Positions 33,601 to 41,637 of a stretch of 64,000 nucleotides of DNA are shown here, in pieces. The position numbers were made by a program, and so were the translations under genes. The notes under the pieces were generated by a model. The model saw only the letters and a list, made by a program, of their open reading frames with translations, was not told where the DNA came from and searched no databases. The DNA comes from Virgisporangium aurantiacum (lineage in GTDB: Bacteria > Actinomycetota > Actinomycetes > Mycobacteriales > Micromonosporaceae). Positions within the stretch are counted from its first letter, which is position 1. The number at the start of each line of letters is the position of its first letter. The stretch covers positions 1 to 64,000 of the forward strand of contig NZ_BOPG01000105.1 in assembly GCF_016863635.1 (NCBI RefSeq), given 5' to 3'.

Positions 33601-34576
33601 CCACCGTGAGCTCGACCGGGGAGCCGTCGTGGGCGAGGCGGAAGTCCGAGCCGTTGCTGCGGTTGGTCAGGATGGCGTCGTCGAGGACGAAGGCATGGGT
33701 CTTCCACGTTTGACTGTCCCCGTAGGACACGACCGCCGACGGCTTGAACTTGTCGACGAGCTCCTCGCCGGGCGAGTCGTAGTGCAGGAAGAGCGAACCG
33801 CTGCCCGCGTCGAGGTAGTCGACGCTGACCATCACGATGTCGTTCGTGTTGTACGCGTAGCTGTCGGCGACGTTCATGTACAGGTAGTTGGTGCCCGGCG
33901 GTGGCGCGGCGGCGTTGGTCCGCCAGAATCCGCGACCGGCGACCGTACCGGTGACGAGGCCCGCCTCGTTGTCGCCGGCCCGCGGGCTGAGGCCGGTATC
34001 GGTCGCGGTCGGTCCGAGGGTGGCCTGCGGTCCGGTCGTCGTCATCCGCACCTGGGCGACGGTGATGTCCGACGGGGCTCCGCCGGCGACCCCGGCGAGG
34101 AGCACCTCACCCGCGAGCGCGTCTCCGTCGAGCCCGACCGCGGCCAGCCGCCAGGCGTTCGTGCCGGCGAGATCGGCGACCGTCTTCGTATCGCCCGCGG
34201 CGGTGCGCAGTGTCAACTGCCCACTTCCGGCGTCGTGGTAGGTGACCACGACGACGATCGACGCCTCCGACACGCTCGACGCGTAGCCGGGGTCGGCGGT
34301 GATGCCGACGTACGTCGTGCCCGCCGCGACCTGGGTCTGCCAGTACGTCCGGCCGTCCAGCGTTCCGGTGCGCAGGCCCGCCGGGTCGTCACCGGCGCGC
34401 ACCGCCACGCCGAGCGACACCGCGTCCGGACCGAAGTCCGCGCCGATGCCGCGCGGATACATGACCGGGCCCGGCGCCGCGTGCGCCGCACCGGCGGGCG
34501 CGGCGAGGGCGGTCACCACCAGGAGGACCGGCCAGATGAGGGACCATCGCCGACTTTCGGGACGCCTTGTTCTCAC
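30653..34576 (-). CDS. Secreted multidomain twin beta-helix carbohydrate-active enzyme (pectate lyase_3/GH55-like)
   Basis: A 1307-residue exported protein. Signal peptide 1-34 (WPVLLVVTALAAPAGAAHAA). Two related 150-residue beta domains follow (about 40-190 and 195-345; GLRTGTLDGRTYWQT and GLVTGTVAGRGFWRT), then a short helical region, an F5/8 type C carbohydrate-binding domain (425-545), two beta-helix domains each opening with AIQ.AL...GG..V.LP.G.YR..G...VP....LRG (from about 570 and 935), and a C-terminal FVSWTIGD repeat domain. Two such helices in one chain recall GH55 glucanases; polysaccharide lyase activity is also possible. The GTG start has GGAGG. Confidence 0.8.
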   Translation of the reverse strand: MRTRRPESRRWSLIWPVLLVVTALAAPAGAAHAAPGPVMYPRGIGADFGPDAVSLGVAVRAGDDPAGLRTGTLDGRTYWQTQVAAGTTYVGITADPGYASSVSEASIVVVVTYHDAGSGQLTLRTAAGDTKTVADLAGTNAWRLAAVGLDGDALAGEVLLAGVAGGAPSDITVAQVRMTTTGPQATLGPTATDTGLSPRAGDNEAGLVTGTVAGRGFWRTNAAAPPPGTNYLYMNVADSYAYNTNDIVMVSVDYLDAGSGSLFLHYDSPGEELVDKFKPSAVVSYGDSQTWKTHAFVLDDAILTNRSNGSDFRLAHDGSPVELTVAAVRVTVVPRQLDAKAGLRDLVAAAGLTHYAAREGTRDGQYQPGSKATLASAIARARGVLDDASTTEAQVVAALRALYEAHQAFLASVVDTDLARRGSLTASSSAAGSSPAAANDGAVATVWTSGNGGGGEWLRADLGTARRVNDVLVQWGSAYSPDYTVEISTDGTSYTAVGHSGAPGTRSSRTRFPTTNARYVRLNLTGYATGLTSFDVAGFQVREQRVVEPSPKLVKTRYPNTDAVVADFDVTAYGADHTGKRDATAAIQAALYDCYDGGGGTVWLPVGTYRVTGTVEVPAFCTLRGDRRDPDEGGGPYGTVVSADLPAGDDGPVLFRIGGSAGVVGVTTYYPRQSATAPVPYNFTFEIPGSSWAGDENYMMSTVSDVTMLNSYRGIGVSTMRDERGRPPGNGQVHESATVRNVKGTALLRGVEAYNGADVGTWESVKFSNAYWSQAPAGYNPPRRTALDAWTRAHGTGFVFGDLEWDQFADLSAADYNVGIHVVKGLRAEFTGIFQRVRLVRTDTALRVDQFDARWGLSLAASVLEGSQAAVVNNGGGYVKLTDTRLTGAVRGTVYQLAGTVPAEDAPPATVKPRHAVLYDVHTPRGNGYLPARDATAGIQRALDRAGRDGGGVVYLPAGWYRLDGRLVVPAGVELRGASSVPNRDEDGRSGGTVLMSFAGHGTANPDTDQAAITLRGERAGVSGLRVFYPENNPAAPGGLVPYPYAIRGQGSHTYAVNIGLPNAWNAIDMSMYRNDHFLVRKIKGTFVRHGVTVGKSDHGRVEGVLSNGNTFVRTGFYLPNWVLGRDLFPQVIDGWTRKYADLVTVDGARRLTVVDVFGYGLHNGLVVNSGDVTVFNLGTDNLGTDGYSVKVSGGNVTVVNLMRYNGTTSVGRTTLHNVMVINIVEHNVTAAAAPAGGGTVRLTGNETRPGFYEPGAPVTASAEAASGFRFVSWTIGDAEVSTSPEYTFTVVGAQELTANFAPAAVA

Positions 34577-34598
34577 GGGTTGCCTCCGGGCTCGGGGC

Positions 34599-35459
34599 TC
34601 AGGCCTTCACGGCACCGATCAGGCCGTTGACGAAGTAGCGTTGTGCGGCGATGAACAGGATGATGACCGGCACCACCACGATGAGGGAGCCGGCCATCAG
34701 GACGTTGTAGTGCAGTACCGCGCCGGACTGCAGGTTCTGCAACGCGATGGGCAGGGTGTAGGTCTCCGGGTCGTTGAGCGAGACCCGCGTGAGCAGATAC
34801 TCGTTCCACGTCGGTATCGCGGTGAGCACGGCGATTGTGATCAGGACCGGCCGGGACAGCGGCAGGTAGATGGTGGTGAAGATGCGCAGTTCGCCGGCGC
34901 CGTCGACGCGGGCCGCCTCGCGCAGTTCACCGGGGATGGCGTCGAACGCGTTGGTCATCAACAGAATGGCCAGCGGTGCCGTGCCGTTCACGAACGGCAG
35001 GATCAGGCCCCAGTGGCCGCCCAGTAGCCCCAGCTTGTTTTCCAGCAGCACGATGGGCAGCAGCACGGTCACACCGGGCACGAACAACAGCGCGAGAAAC
35101 AGTCGGTACAGCGCCTTCCGCCCGGGGAAGCGGAGCACCGAGAACGCGTATCCGGCCGCGGAGTAGACCACCAGCACCAGGAGCACGGTCCACCCCGTGA
35201 CCTTCAGGCTGTTGAGGAAGTAGTCGAAGAACTGCAGCTCGTTCCACGTCTCGACGAGGGTGCGCAACGTCGGGCGGTGCGGGATCAGGTGCCCGCCGGC
35301 GACCACCTCGGACTGGTCCTTGAACGCGGCGGACACCATCCACAGGAAGGGGTACAGGCTGATTGCCGCGTACAGCAACAGCAGCGCGCCGACAATGATT
35401 CGGGCCACCACAGTGGACAGTGACAAGTGGACACTCGGCCGGCGGGTCCCGGTGCTCAC
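34599..35459 (-). CDS. ABC sugar transporter permease (MalG type)
   Basis: A 286-residue permease with six membrane helices and the cytoplasmic EAA loop ELREAARVDGAGELRIFTTIYLPLSRP. N-terminal signature LYPFLWMVSAAFK is typical of the second permease of carbohydrate uptake systems. GTG at 35459 overlaps the first permease stop (GTGA). Part of the operon SBP-permease-permease-enzyme-SDR. Confidence 0.92.
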   Translation of the reverse strand: MSTGTRRPSVHLSLSTVVARIIVGALLLLYAAISLYPFLWMVSAAFKDQSEVVAGGHLIPHRPTLRTLVETWNELQFFDYFLNSLKVTGWTVLLVLVVYSAAGYAFSVLRFPGRKALYRLFLALLFVPGVTVLLPIVLLENKLGLLGGHWGLILPFVNGTAPLAILLMTNAFDAIPGELREAARVDGAGELRIFTTIYLPLSRPVLITIAVLTAIPTWNEYLLTRVSLNDPETYTLPIALQNLQSGAVLHYNVLMAGSLIVVVPVIILFIAAQRYFVNGLIGAVKA

Positions 35460-36421
35460 GTGAGCCTCCGCAGTGCCCGCATATTGATCGCGGCGAGAAC
35501 GAGTGCCCCGAGGAACAGCATCCAGCCCAACGCGCTGGCCAGGCCGAGCGTCGGGCTGAGCTGAGACAGAAAGGCCAGCTTGTACGTCTGGAGGCCGACG
35601 ACGTTGGTGTGGTTGCCGGGCCCGCCGTTGGTCATGATGAGGAACGTCTGGAACCCCTGCAACGAATCGCGCAGGGCGAGCAGCACGACGATCGCCGTGA
35701 TCGGCCGGAGCAACGGCCACAGGATGCGTCGGGCGACGTGCCACGGGCCGGCACCGTCGACGCGCGCCGCTTCGACCAGCGACGGGTCCACCGCCTGGAG
35801 GCTGGCGAGGTACAGCATCATGGCCACCGGCACCGACGTCCACACGGTGATCACGATGAGCGTCGGTAACGCGGTCGTCGGGTTGCCCAGGAAGCCCTGC
35901 GGCTGCTGGAGACTGCCCAGGCCGAGCGAACCCAGCAGGAGGTTGATCGCGCCGTCCGGTTGGAGCACGTACACCCAGGCGAAGTACACGGCGATCCCGT
36001 TGGTCACGTGGGGCAGGAAGTACACCGAGCGCAGCACGGTCTTCAGGCGCCGCACCGAGTTCAGCAACAGCGCCAACGGAAAGCTGACCAGGACGGTCAG
36101 CACGGGTACCGCGATCATCACCCACATCGTGTTGAGCGCGGCCTGGTGCACGATCGGCGCGTACTGGGGGTCGGCCCACAACAGGTCGGCGTAGTTCCGC
36201 AGGCCGACCCAGCGCCAGTCCGGCGTGAACCCGTTCCACGAGGCGAAGCTGAGCGAGAACCCGTACACGATGGTGTAGACGCCCATCACGGCGAACAGGG
36301 TGATCGCCGGCATGACGAACGCGACGCCCCAGGCGGTCTCCGAGCGGCGGTACCTGGTCTTGGTGCGGCTCGGGGCCCGCCGGGTCGGCGACGGGCCCTT
36401 CGCGATCGTCGATACCGCCAT
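35456..36421 (-). CDS. ABC sugar transporter permease (MalF type)
   Basis: A 321-residue permease with six membrane helices and the EAA loop SLVEAARVDGAGPWHVARRILWPLLRP. The extended N-terminus before the first helix fits the MalF/UgpA-like partner. ATG at 36421 overlaps the binding-protein stop (TAATG), so the longer frame upstream was dropped. Works with the second permease and an ATPase encoded elsewhere (MsiK-like sharing is common in actinomycetes); no ATPase gene is in this operon. Confidence 0.92.
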   Translation of the reverse strand: MAVSTIAKGPSPTRRAPSRTKTRYRRSETAWGVAFVMPAITLFAVMGVYTIVYGFSLSFASWNGFTPDWRWVGLRNYADLLWADPQYAPIVHQAALNTMWVMIAVPVLTVLVSFPLALLLNSVRRLKTVLRSVYFLPHVTNGIAVYFAWVYVLQPDGAINLLLGSLGLGSLQQPQGFLGNPTTALPTLIVITVWTSVPVAMMLYLASLQAVDPSLVEAARVDGAGPWHVARRILWPLLRPITAIVVLLALRDSLQGFQTFLIMTNGGPGNHTNVVGLQTYKLAFLSQLSPTLGLASALGWMLFLGALVLAAINMRALRRLT

Positions 36422-37800
36422 TACTGCTTTGCCCAGAAGGAGTCGATCTGTTTGGTCATCTCCGCGCCGACCGCCGCGGCGCTCTTCTTCTTCAGCGGCG
36501 TGAAGTCCATCAGCGTCGAAGCGACCGGGACCCCGTCGTACGCGCTGGGCCGGTACGAAGTGTCCCCCGGGTTGTACGCCGAGGGGCCGGAGCCGAACGC
36601 CTTGATCATTGCGCCGAGCACCGGGCCGACCGCGGCGTCGGGGTCGGCGCCGAGGTCGGTCGGCGGAACGTCCAGCGCCGTCTTGGCGAACGTGGCCGAC
36701 ACGTCCTTCTTGGCCAGATACTTGAGCCATTGGACGGCGCCGGCCCTGTTCTTGGTGGTCGCCGACACCGACACGCCGGTCAGGGTGAACGGCGCGAGGC
36801 TCAGGTTCTTGATCGCGCCGTTCGCCGGGGCCGGCACCGGGAACGTCACCACGTTGCTCGGGTCCATCCCGTTCTGCGCCAGGAACGCGAGGGTGAACGT
36901 GCCGCCGATGTCGAATGTGGACTTGCCCTGTGCGAACGCCAGGTCAGCCGCGTCGATGTCCAGGCTCTGCGTGCCCGGCATCCAGTACGGAGTGACCTGC
37001 CCGTAGGCCTCCAACACCTGGGTGCCTGTCGGCGACGAGAAGTTCTGGGACTTGTCCTTCCCCCACAGGGCCCGGAACCTGTCGGGACCGAGCATCCCGT
37101 ACGCCATCGGCTGCATGAACCACTCCAGCCCGGTGGTAGGGGCCTTGAGGCCGATGGTGACGCCGCCGTTGTCAGGGTGCTTCGCCTTGACCTTTCCCAG
37201 GGCTGAGACGAAGTCTTCCCAGGTGGTCGGGGACGTGGTGACGCCGGCCTCGGTGAGCCGCTGCTTGTTGGCGTAGACGATGCCGAACGTGCCGATCGTG
37301 AGCGGAACGCTCCACCGCTGGCCGACTTTGATGCCCTTGGTCTTCTCGTCCTTCGCCAGCGACTTCTGGTAGAACGCGTCGTTGACGAGGCCGTCCTGCC
37401 GCACCTGGGGCAGGTAGCCGTCGAGCCAGGCGTCGTCGACGTCTTTGGCCAGGTCGGTGAGCAGGCCGGCGGCGCCCCAGGCGAAGTCGTCGCCGGTGGT
37501 GTGCACCTCGAAGAGGTCGGGCAGGTTCTTCGTCTGTGCCGCGGCCTGCACCTTGGTCACATACGCGTCGTCGGGTGTGTATGCCTCGACCTTGACGGTG
37601 ATGCCCGTTTCCCGGGCGAAGCCCTCCGCGGCCTGCTCCAGCGCCTTGACGTGGGACTGCTTGAAGGTCCACATCGTCAATGTCTTGCCGGACGAGCTGT
37701 CGTCCGGGTCATCGGTGCACGCTGCGGTGGCGGCGGTCAGCGCCAGTACTACCAGGACGGCCAACACCGGCCGCCGTGCGCGTCCTACGTGTGTCATCAC
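36421..37800 (-). CDS. Sugar ABC transporter substrate-binding lipoprotein
   Basis: A 459-residue extracellular solute-binding protein (family 1). Lipoprotein signal: RARRPVLAVLVVLALTAATA then AC, Cys28 as the acylation site. The mature part opens TLTMWTFKQSHVKALEQAA, typical of oligosaccharide binders. First gene of the five-gene sugar operon, with a TTGACA/TAGATT promoter and two operator-like motifs upstream. GTG at 37800 and ATG at 37797 are adjacent possible starts. Confidence 0.92.
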   Translation of the reverse strand: MMTHVGRARRPVLAVLVVLALTAATAACTDDPDDSSSGKTLTMWTFKQSHVKALEQAAEGFARETGITVKVEAYTPDDAYVTKVQAAAQTKNLPDLFEVHTTGDDFAWGAAGLLTDLAKDVDDAWLDGYLPQVRQDGLVNDAFYQKSLAKDEKTKGIKVGQRWSVPLTIGTFGIVYANKQRLTEAGVTTSPTTWEDFVSALGKVKAKHPDNGGVTIGLKAPTTGLEWFMQPMAYGMLGPDRFRALWGKDKSQNFSSPTGTQVLEAYGQVTPYWMPGTQSLDIDAADLAFAQGKSTFDIGGTFTLAFLAQNGMDPSNVVTFPVPAPANGAIKNLSLAPFTLTGVSVSATTKNRAGAVQWLKYLAKKDVSATFAKTALDVPPTDLGADPDAAVGPVLGAMIKAFGSGPSAYNPGDTSYRPSAYDGVPVASTLMDFTPLKKKSAAAVGAEMTKQIDSFWAKQ

Positions 37801-37854
37801 GGGTGCCGAGCCTTCACATCGTGGGCGCCATAGACGTACGCCACTGTGGCCCGG

Positions 37855-37884
37855 AATCTAAATCGAATCGATGGAGCGTGTCAA
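37855..37884 (-). promoter_or_regulatory. Promoter of the sugar ABC operon
   Basis: On the minus strand TTGACA (37884-37879), an 18-bp spacer and TAGATT (37860-37855) precede the binding-protein gene by about 55 bp. The -10 hexamer is identical to that of the ManD-type gene promoter. The spacer holds an operator-like sequence shared with the ROK gene. Confidence 0.65.
37859..37876 (-). promoter_or_regulatory. Candidate ROK operator inside the ABC operon promoter
   Basis: CTCCATCGATTCGATTTA on the minus strand lies between the -35 and -10 boxes of the sugar operon. Sixteen of 18 bases match CTCCATCGAATTGATTTA upstream of the neighbouring ROK gene (39197-39214). It contains the palindrome ATCGATTCGAT. 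Binding there would block the promoter. Confidence 0.55.
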
Positions 37885-37902
37885 CGAGATCACGGCTACT
37901 TT

Positions 37903-37918
37903 GCCAAAACGTTAAGAC
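37903..37918 (-). promoter_or_regulatory. LacI-type operator copy upstream of the sugar ABC promoter
   Basis: The minus strand reads GTCTTAACGTTTTGGC. Its first 14 bases are identical to the operator after the ManD-type gene promoter at 28497-28510. It sits about 18 bp upstream of the -35 box, so it could be an auxiliary or activating site. Confidence 0.65.
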
Positions 37919-37959
37919 CGCCCCGGACCTCGGCGAACGCGTCCGGCCCGAAGGCGTGG

Positions 37960-39162
37960 TCAGCCCAGCAGCAGCGACTGCGGCTGGACCGACAGGATCT
38001 GGTCGAGCACCAGGCAGGCGGCGCCGATCGCACCGACGTCGACGCCCAGCGCGGTCGTCGTGACCACGGTCGGGTGGATCCGCTCGACGAACGGGGAACT
38101 CTCCACGATGCCGGGGACGATGGCCATGAACCGGTCCGCGAGCAACGGCCAGATCGGTCCGCCGAAGACGATCATCTCCGCGTCGACCAGCGTCGCGGCG
38201 GCACTAACGCCACGCCCCACCCGGACCGCCCACCGGTCGATGATCTCGCCGGCAATGACGTTGCCGGCCGACGCGTGGCGGCAGAGGTGCCGCAGGCCCT
38301 CCTCCGCGTCCCGCGGACCGGTCGGCGTGAAGACCGGATCCAGAACCCCGTGCTCGATCGCCTCGGCGACCAGAGCGTTGGTGGTGCACGCGGCGTAGAG
38401 GCCGCCGACCTCGCCCGCGTTGCCGGAGAAGCCACGCACCACCACGTCGTCGACCACCAGCCCCATCCCCGAACCGGTGCCCAGGTAGAAGAACAGAAAG
38501 TTGTCCGAATTCCTGGCCGCACCGGCCCAGCGTTCGGCGACAGCCGCGGCGATCACGTCCTTGTCCAGCAGGACCGGCATTCCCGTGGTCTCCGCAAGGT
38601 AGTCGCGTAGCCGCACCCGCCCCCAGCCGGCCAGCTCGGGTGGCGCGATCACCAGCCCGGAGGTCACGTCCACCGGTCCCGGCGCGGCTATGCCCAGCCC
38701 GAGGACCGTCTCCCTGGGCACCCCGGAGTCGCTCACGAGGGCATTGATCGACTCGCTCATCTCGGTCAAGGTGTGGTCCGGGTCGGCCGCCTCGGGGGTG
38801 GGACGCTGCGCGCGAGCGACGACCTTGCCCAGCAGGTCGAGCACCACCAAGGTCACCACCGCGGGATCGAGGTGGACGCCGACCGCGTACCGCGCGCGGG
38901 CGTTGACCTGGAGCAGTCGTCGCGGCTTGCCACTGCCGGAACCGCTGCCGGAGCTGGTGCCGACCTCATGGGCCAGGCCGGTGTTCAACAAGCGGCGGCA
39001 GATGTTCGACACGGTCTGGGCCGACAGGCCGGTGGCCTCGACAAGTTCCACGCGGCTCAGCCCGTCAGGCACACGCCTGATGGTGTCCAGTACCACCGAC
39101 TCGTTGAAGTCGCCCATCCGGGGCAGGTTGGTGCCGCGCCTGGTCGGCGACCGCTTGTCCAC
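37960..39162 (-). CDS. ROK-family transcriptional regulator
   Basis: A 400-residue ROK repressor: winged helix at residues about 15-75 (NESVVLDTIRRVPDGLSRVE, GLSAQTVSNICRRLL), then a sugar-kinase-like sensor (VLGLGIAAPGPVDVTSGL, FFYLGTGSGMGLVVDDVV). The CxCGxxGCxE zinc motif of typical ROK proteins is absent; at that place it reads GEVGGLYAACTTNALVAEA. The gene lies behind the sugar ABC promoter and a near-copy of its own upstream motif sits inside that promoter, so it probably controls sugar uptake together with the LacI regulator. Confidence 0.88.
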   Translation of the reverse strand: MDKRSPTRRGTNLPRMGDFNESVVLDTIRRVPDGLSRVELVEATGLSAQTVSNICRRLLNTGLAHEVGTSSGSGSGSGKPRRLLQVNARARYAVGVHLDPAVVTLVVLDLLGKVVARAQRPTPEAADPDHTLTEMSESINALVSDSGVPRETVLGLGIAAPGPVDVTSGLVIAPPELAGWGRVRLRDYLAETTGMPVLLDKDVIAAAVAERWAGAARNSDNFLFFYLGTGSGMGLVVDDVVVRGFSGNAGEVGGLYAACTTNALVAEAIEHGVLDPVFTPTGPRDAEEGLRHLCRHASAGNVIAGEIIDRWAVRVGRGVSAAATLVDAEMIVFGGPIWPLLADRFMAIVPGIVESSPFVERIHPTVVTTTALGVDVGAIGAACLVLDQILSVQPQSLLLG

Positions 39163-39196
39163 TGTCCCCCCGGAACGGTTGGTACCTGATGAGGTT

Positions 39197-39214
39197 CTCC
39201 ATCGAATTGATTTA
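39197..39214. promoter_or_regulatory. Candidate ROK autoregulatory operator
   Basis: CTCCATCGAATTGATTTA, 35 bp upstream of the ROK start, matches 16 of 18 bases of the element in the sugar ABC promoter. The region around it (39200-39230) is AT-rich compared with its surroundings and is the likely ROK promoter. Confidence 0.5.
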
Positions 39215-39307
39215 TCGTATCAGTCGGTGTCGTACCCGCTCCGCCGCCAGCGGACGCCCGTCGGCAATGGCGTCGGCAATGGCGGCGAGGGCCGTGGCAC
39301 CCGCCGG

Positions 39308-39775
39308 TCAGGAACGGCTCATGGTGCGTAGCACGACGCCCAGGAACCGGTCCTCGGCGACGTAGCCCCAGTGTCGTGAATCGCCGCTACGGGCCGGGTT
39401 GTCGCCGAGAACGACGAGTCGCCGGTCGGGTACGCGACGATGGCCGACCATGCCCGACACGGCTTCCGGTACCGGCTCACCCGCTACCGCCGCGACCCTC
39501 TTGATCAGCCAACGGGCCGGAGCGCCGTCCGCGGACCCGGTCCACTCCGGTCGCTGGAAAACCACGAGTTGACCGGTGCGTACGGTCCGCAGGCCGGTCC
39601 GGCGGACCAGAACGCGGTCGCCGTGCCGCAACGTCGGTTGCATGCTCGGGCCTTCGACGGTCACCACCACGAGGTGACGATGAACGACCACGCAGGCGAC
39701 GGCGATGACGGTGCCAGCGAGACCTGCCGTGCCGATCACCATGCCGACCACCGTGCCGACCACCGTGCCGGTCAC
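39308..39775 (-). CDS. S26-family signal peptidase, single membrane helix
   Basis: A 155-residue type I signal peptidase: one N-terminal membrane helix (GTAGLAGTVIAVACVVV), catalytic Ser44 in EGPSMQPTL and Lys92 in WLIKRVAAVAGE, then the GDN box VVLGDNPARSGDSRHWG. GTG at 39775 overlaps the ABC transporter stop by 4 bp. Being last in an operon with a Cys-rich peptide, a thioredoxin and an exporter, it is probably a dedicated protease for that peptide rather than the general Lep. Short 12-bp repeats encode GTVVGTVVG at the start. Confidence 0.88.
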   Translation of the reverse strand: MTGTVVGTVVGMVIGTAGLAGTVIAVACVVVHRHLVVVTVEGPSMQPTLRHGDRVLVRRTGLRTVRTGQLVVFQRPEWTGSADGAPARWLIKRVAAVAGEPVPEAVSGMVGHRRVPDRRLVVLGDNPARSGDSRHWGYVAEDRFLGVVLRTMSRS

Positions 39776-41637
39776 GGCGAAGCTCCCTGTACTGAAGCTC
39801 CCTGTACTGCGGCTGCGGTGTAGCCCCGCGCCTGTTGTTCGAAGAGCCCGGCGTAGGTACCCCGGTGGGCGATCAGGTCCGCGTGCGTGCCCGCTTCGGT
39901 GACCACACCATTGTCGGTGACGATGACCCGGTGCGCGTCGCGAAGCGTACCGAGCCGGTGCGATACCAGGAGGCTGGTGCGTCCGGCGCGGTACTGCCGG
40001 ATCCTGGCGTGCAGCTTCGCCTCGGCGGCGGCGTCGAGGCCGGAGCTGGGTTCGTCGAGGATCAGCAGGTCCGCCGCGCCGCGGAGGAACGCCCGGGCCA
40101 GGGCCAGGCGCTGCCACTGGCCGCCGGAGAGCGCGACACCCTCGTCGCCCTCGTCGCCCTCGTCGCTGTCGTCGGACTCGGCGACGTAGGAGCGGCTCAG
40201 CATCGTCAGGTAGCCCTTCGGCAGTGCGGACACGACCTCGTGCACGTCGGCGTGCCGCGCCGCCGCCTCGATGGCGTGCGTGTCCTCCAGCGCGTCCACG
40301 TCGCCGAGGCCGATGTTTTCCGTGGCGGTGAGGTCGTAGGTCATGAAGTCCTGGAACACCGCGCCGATGCGGGCGCGTAGCGCGGCCGGGTCGACGTCGC
40401 GCAGGTCCACCCCGTCCCAGAGAATCGCGCCCCGGGTGGGATCGTAGAACCGGCACAGCAGCTTCACCACCGTGCTCTTTCCCGCGCCGTTCAGGCCGAC
40501 CAGACCGATCGTCTGTCCGTGCGGGATCGTCAGCGACAGCCCCCGCAGTACCCATTCCTGGCCCGTGGTGTAGCGGAACCACACGTCCCGGAACTCGATT
40601 CCGCGACGCATCGCCGGCAGCTTGGCCGGCGTCTGCGATACACCGAGTTCCGGTGCCGCGCGGATCACGTGCAGGTAGTGCTGGAACATCAGCAGCCGCT
40701 GGTGGATCATCGCCACCTGGTGGACCAGCCAGTTGAGCGACCCCTGGACGCCGGCGACCGCGGCGACGAACATCGCGACGTCACCCGGACTCAGCCGACC
40801 GTCGCCGGCGGCGATGATGGCCCACACCAGCCCGGCGCCGGCCGTGCCGGCGCCGACCAGACCCAGGCCGCCCTGTACAAGGAACTCGCGGATGTCGGTA
40901 CGGCGTTGCGCGCGGTGAACGGAGTACATCTGCCGCAGCATCCGCAGCCGGAGGAAGTCACCCACGCCGAACAGCCGGATCTCCTTCGCCGCCCGGTGAT
41001 CGGACAGCAGGGTGGCGTAGAAAAGCTGGCGGCGCTCGGCCGGGCCGACCTGCCACATCATCGACGCGCGCCGGTGCGACAGTGCGAACTCCGCCACCAC
41101 CGACGGCGCCGCCGCGACGATCACCAGAATTGCCATGGGCGGGCTGAGCACGGTCAACGCAGCGAGAAATCCGATGCCGGTCAATACCGACTGGCCGATG
41201 CCCATGCTCCCCTCGGCCACGGCGGCCGGTGCGGTTGAGCTGGCCTGTTCAGCGAGCCGCAGACGGTTCAGGAACTGCGGATCTTCGAACCGGCCGAGGC
41301 CCGGAAACGTGTTCACCGCCGAATACAGACGGTCCTGGGCACGGACCGTGACGCGTCGTTCCAGTTCCGCCCGCAGGTACTGACCGGCCTGCGGCAACAC
41401 GGCGGCTGCCGCGCCGGCGACCACGAGGCCCGCGGCGAGCAACAGGAGTCCGGCCCGGGGTGGTGACGGCGAGGCCACGAGATCGAGCACCAGTTTGGTC
41501 AGCCACGCCGCCGCCACCGGATTGGCGGCGGCGGCCAGCGTCACGACCAGTTGCAGTGCCACCTGCGTTGGGGCGGCCCGCCATGCCAGCGCCCAGGCAG
41601 GTCCCAGGGCACGCAGAGCGTCCAGACCGGGGCTCAC
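39772..41637 (-). CDS. ABC exporter of the Cys-rich peptide locus
   Basis: A 621-residue fused exporter: six membrane helices in residues 1-330 and an ATPase with Walker A GLNGAGKSTVVKLLCRF, signature LSGGQWQRLALARA and Walker B LLILDEPSSGLD. Just before the signature is an acidic insert (SDDSDEGDEGDEG) coded by short repeats. It ends with a 15-bp tandem duplication encoding VQGAS-VQGAS. No C39 peptidase domain. GTG at 41637 overlaps the thioredoxin stop (GTGA). Likely exports the 70-residue precursor or its mature form. Confidence 0.88.
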   Translation of the reverse strand: MSPGLDALRALGPAWALAWRAAPTQVALQLVVTLAAAANPVAAAWLTKLVLDLVASPSPPRAGLLLLAAGLVVAGAAAAVLPQAGQYLRAELERRVTVRAQDRLYSAVNTFPGLGRFEDPQFLNRLRLAEQASSTAPAAVAEGSMGIGQSVLTGIGFLAALTVLSPPMAILVIVAAAPSVVAEFALSHRRASMMWQVGPAERRQLFYATLLSDHRAAKEIRLFGVGDFLRLRMLRQMYSVHRAQRRTDIREFLVQGGLGLVGAGTAGAGLVWAIIAAGDGRLSPGDVAMFVAAVAGVQGSLNWLVHQVAMIHQRLLMFQHYLHVIRAAPELGVSQTPAKLPAMRRGIEFRDVWFRYTTGQEWVLRGLSLTIPHGQTIGLVGLNGAGKSTVVKLLCRFYDPTRGAILWDGVDLRDVDPAALRARIGAVFQDFMTYDLTATENIGLGDVDALEDTHAIEAAARHADVHEVVSALPKGYLTMLSRSYVAESDDSDEGDEGDEGVALSGGQWQRLALARAFLRGAADLLILDEPSSGLDAAAEAKLHARIRQYRAGRTSLLVSHRLGTLRDAHRVIVTDNGVVTEAGTHADLIAHRGTYAGLFEQQARGYTAAAVQGASVQGASP

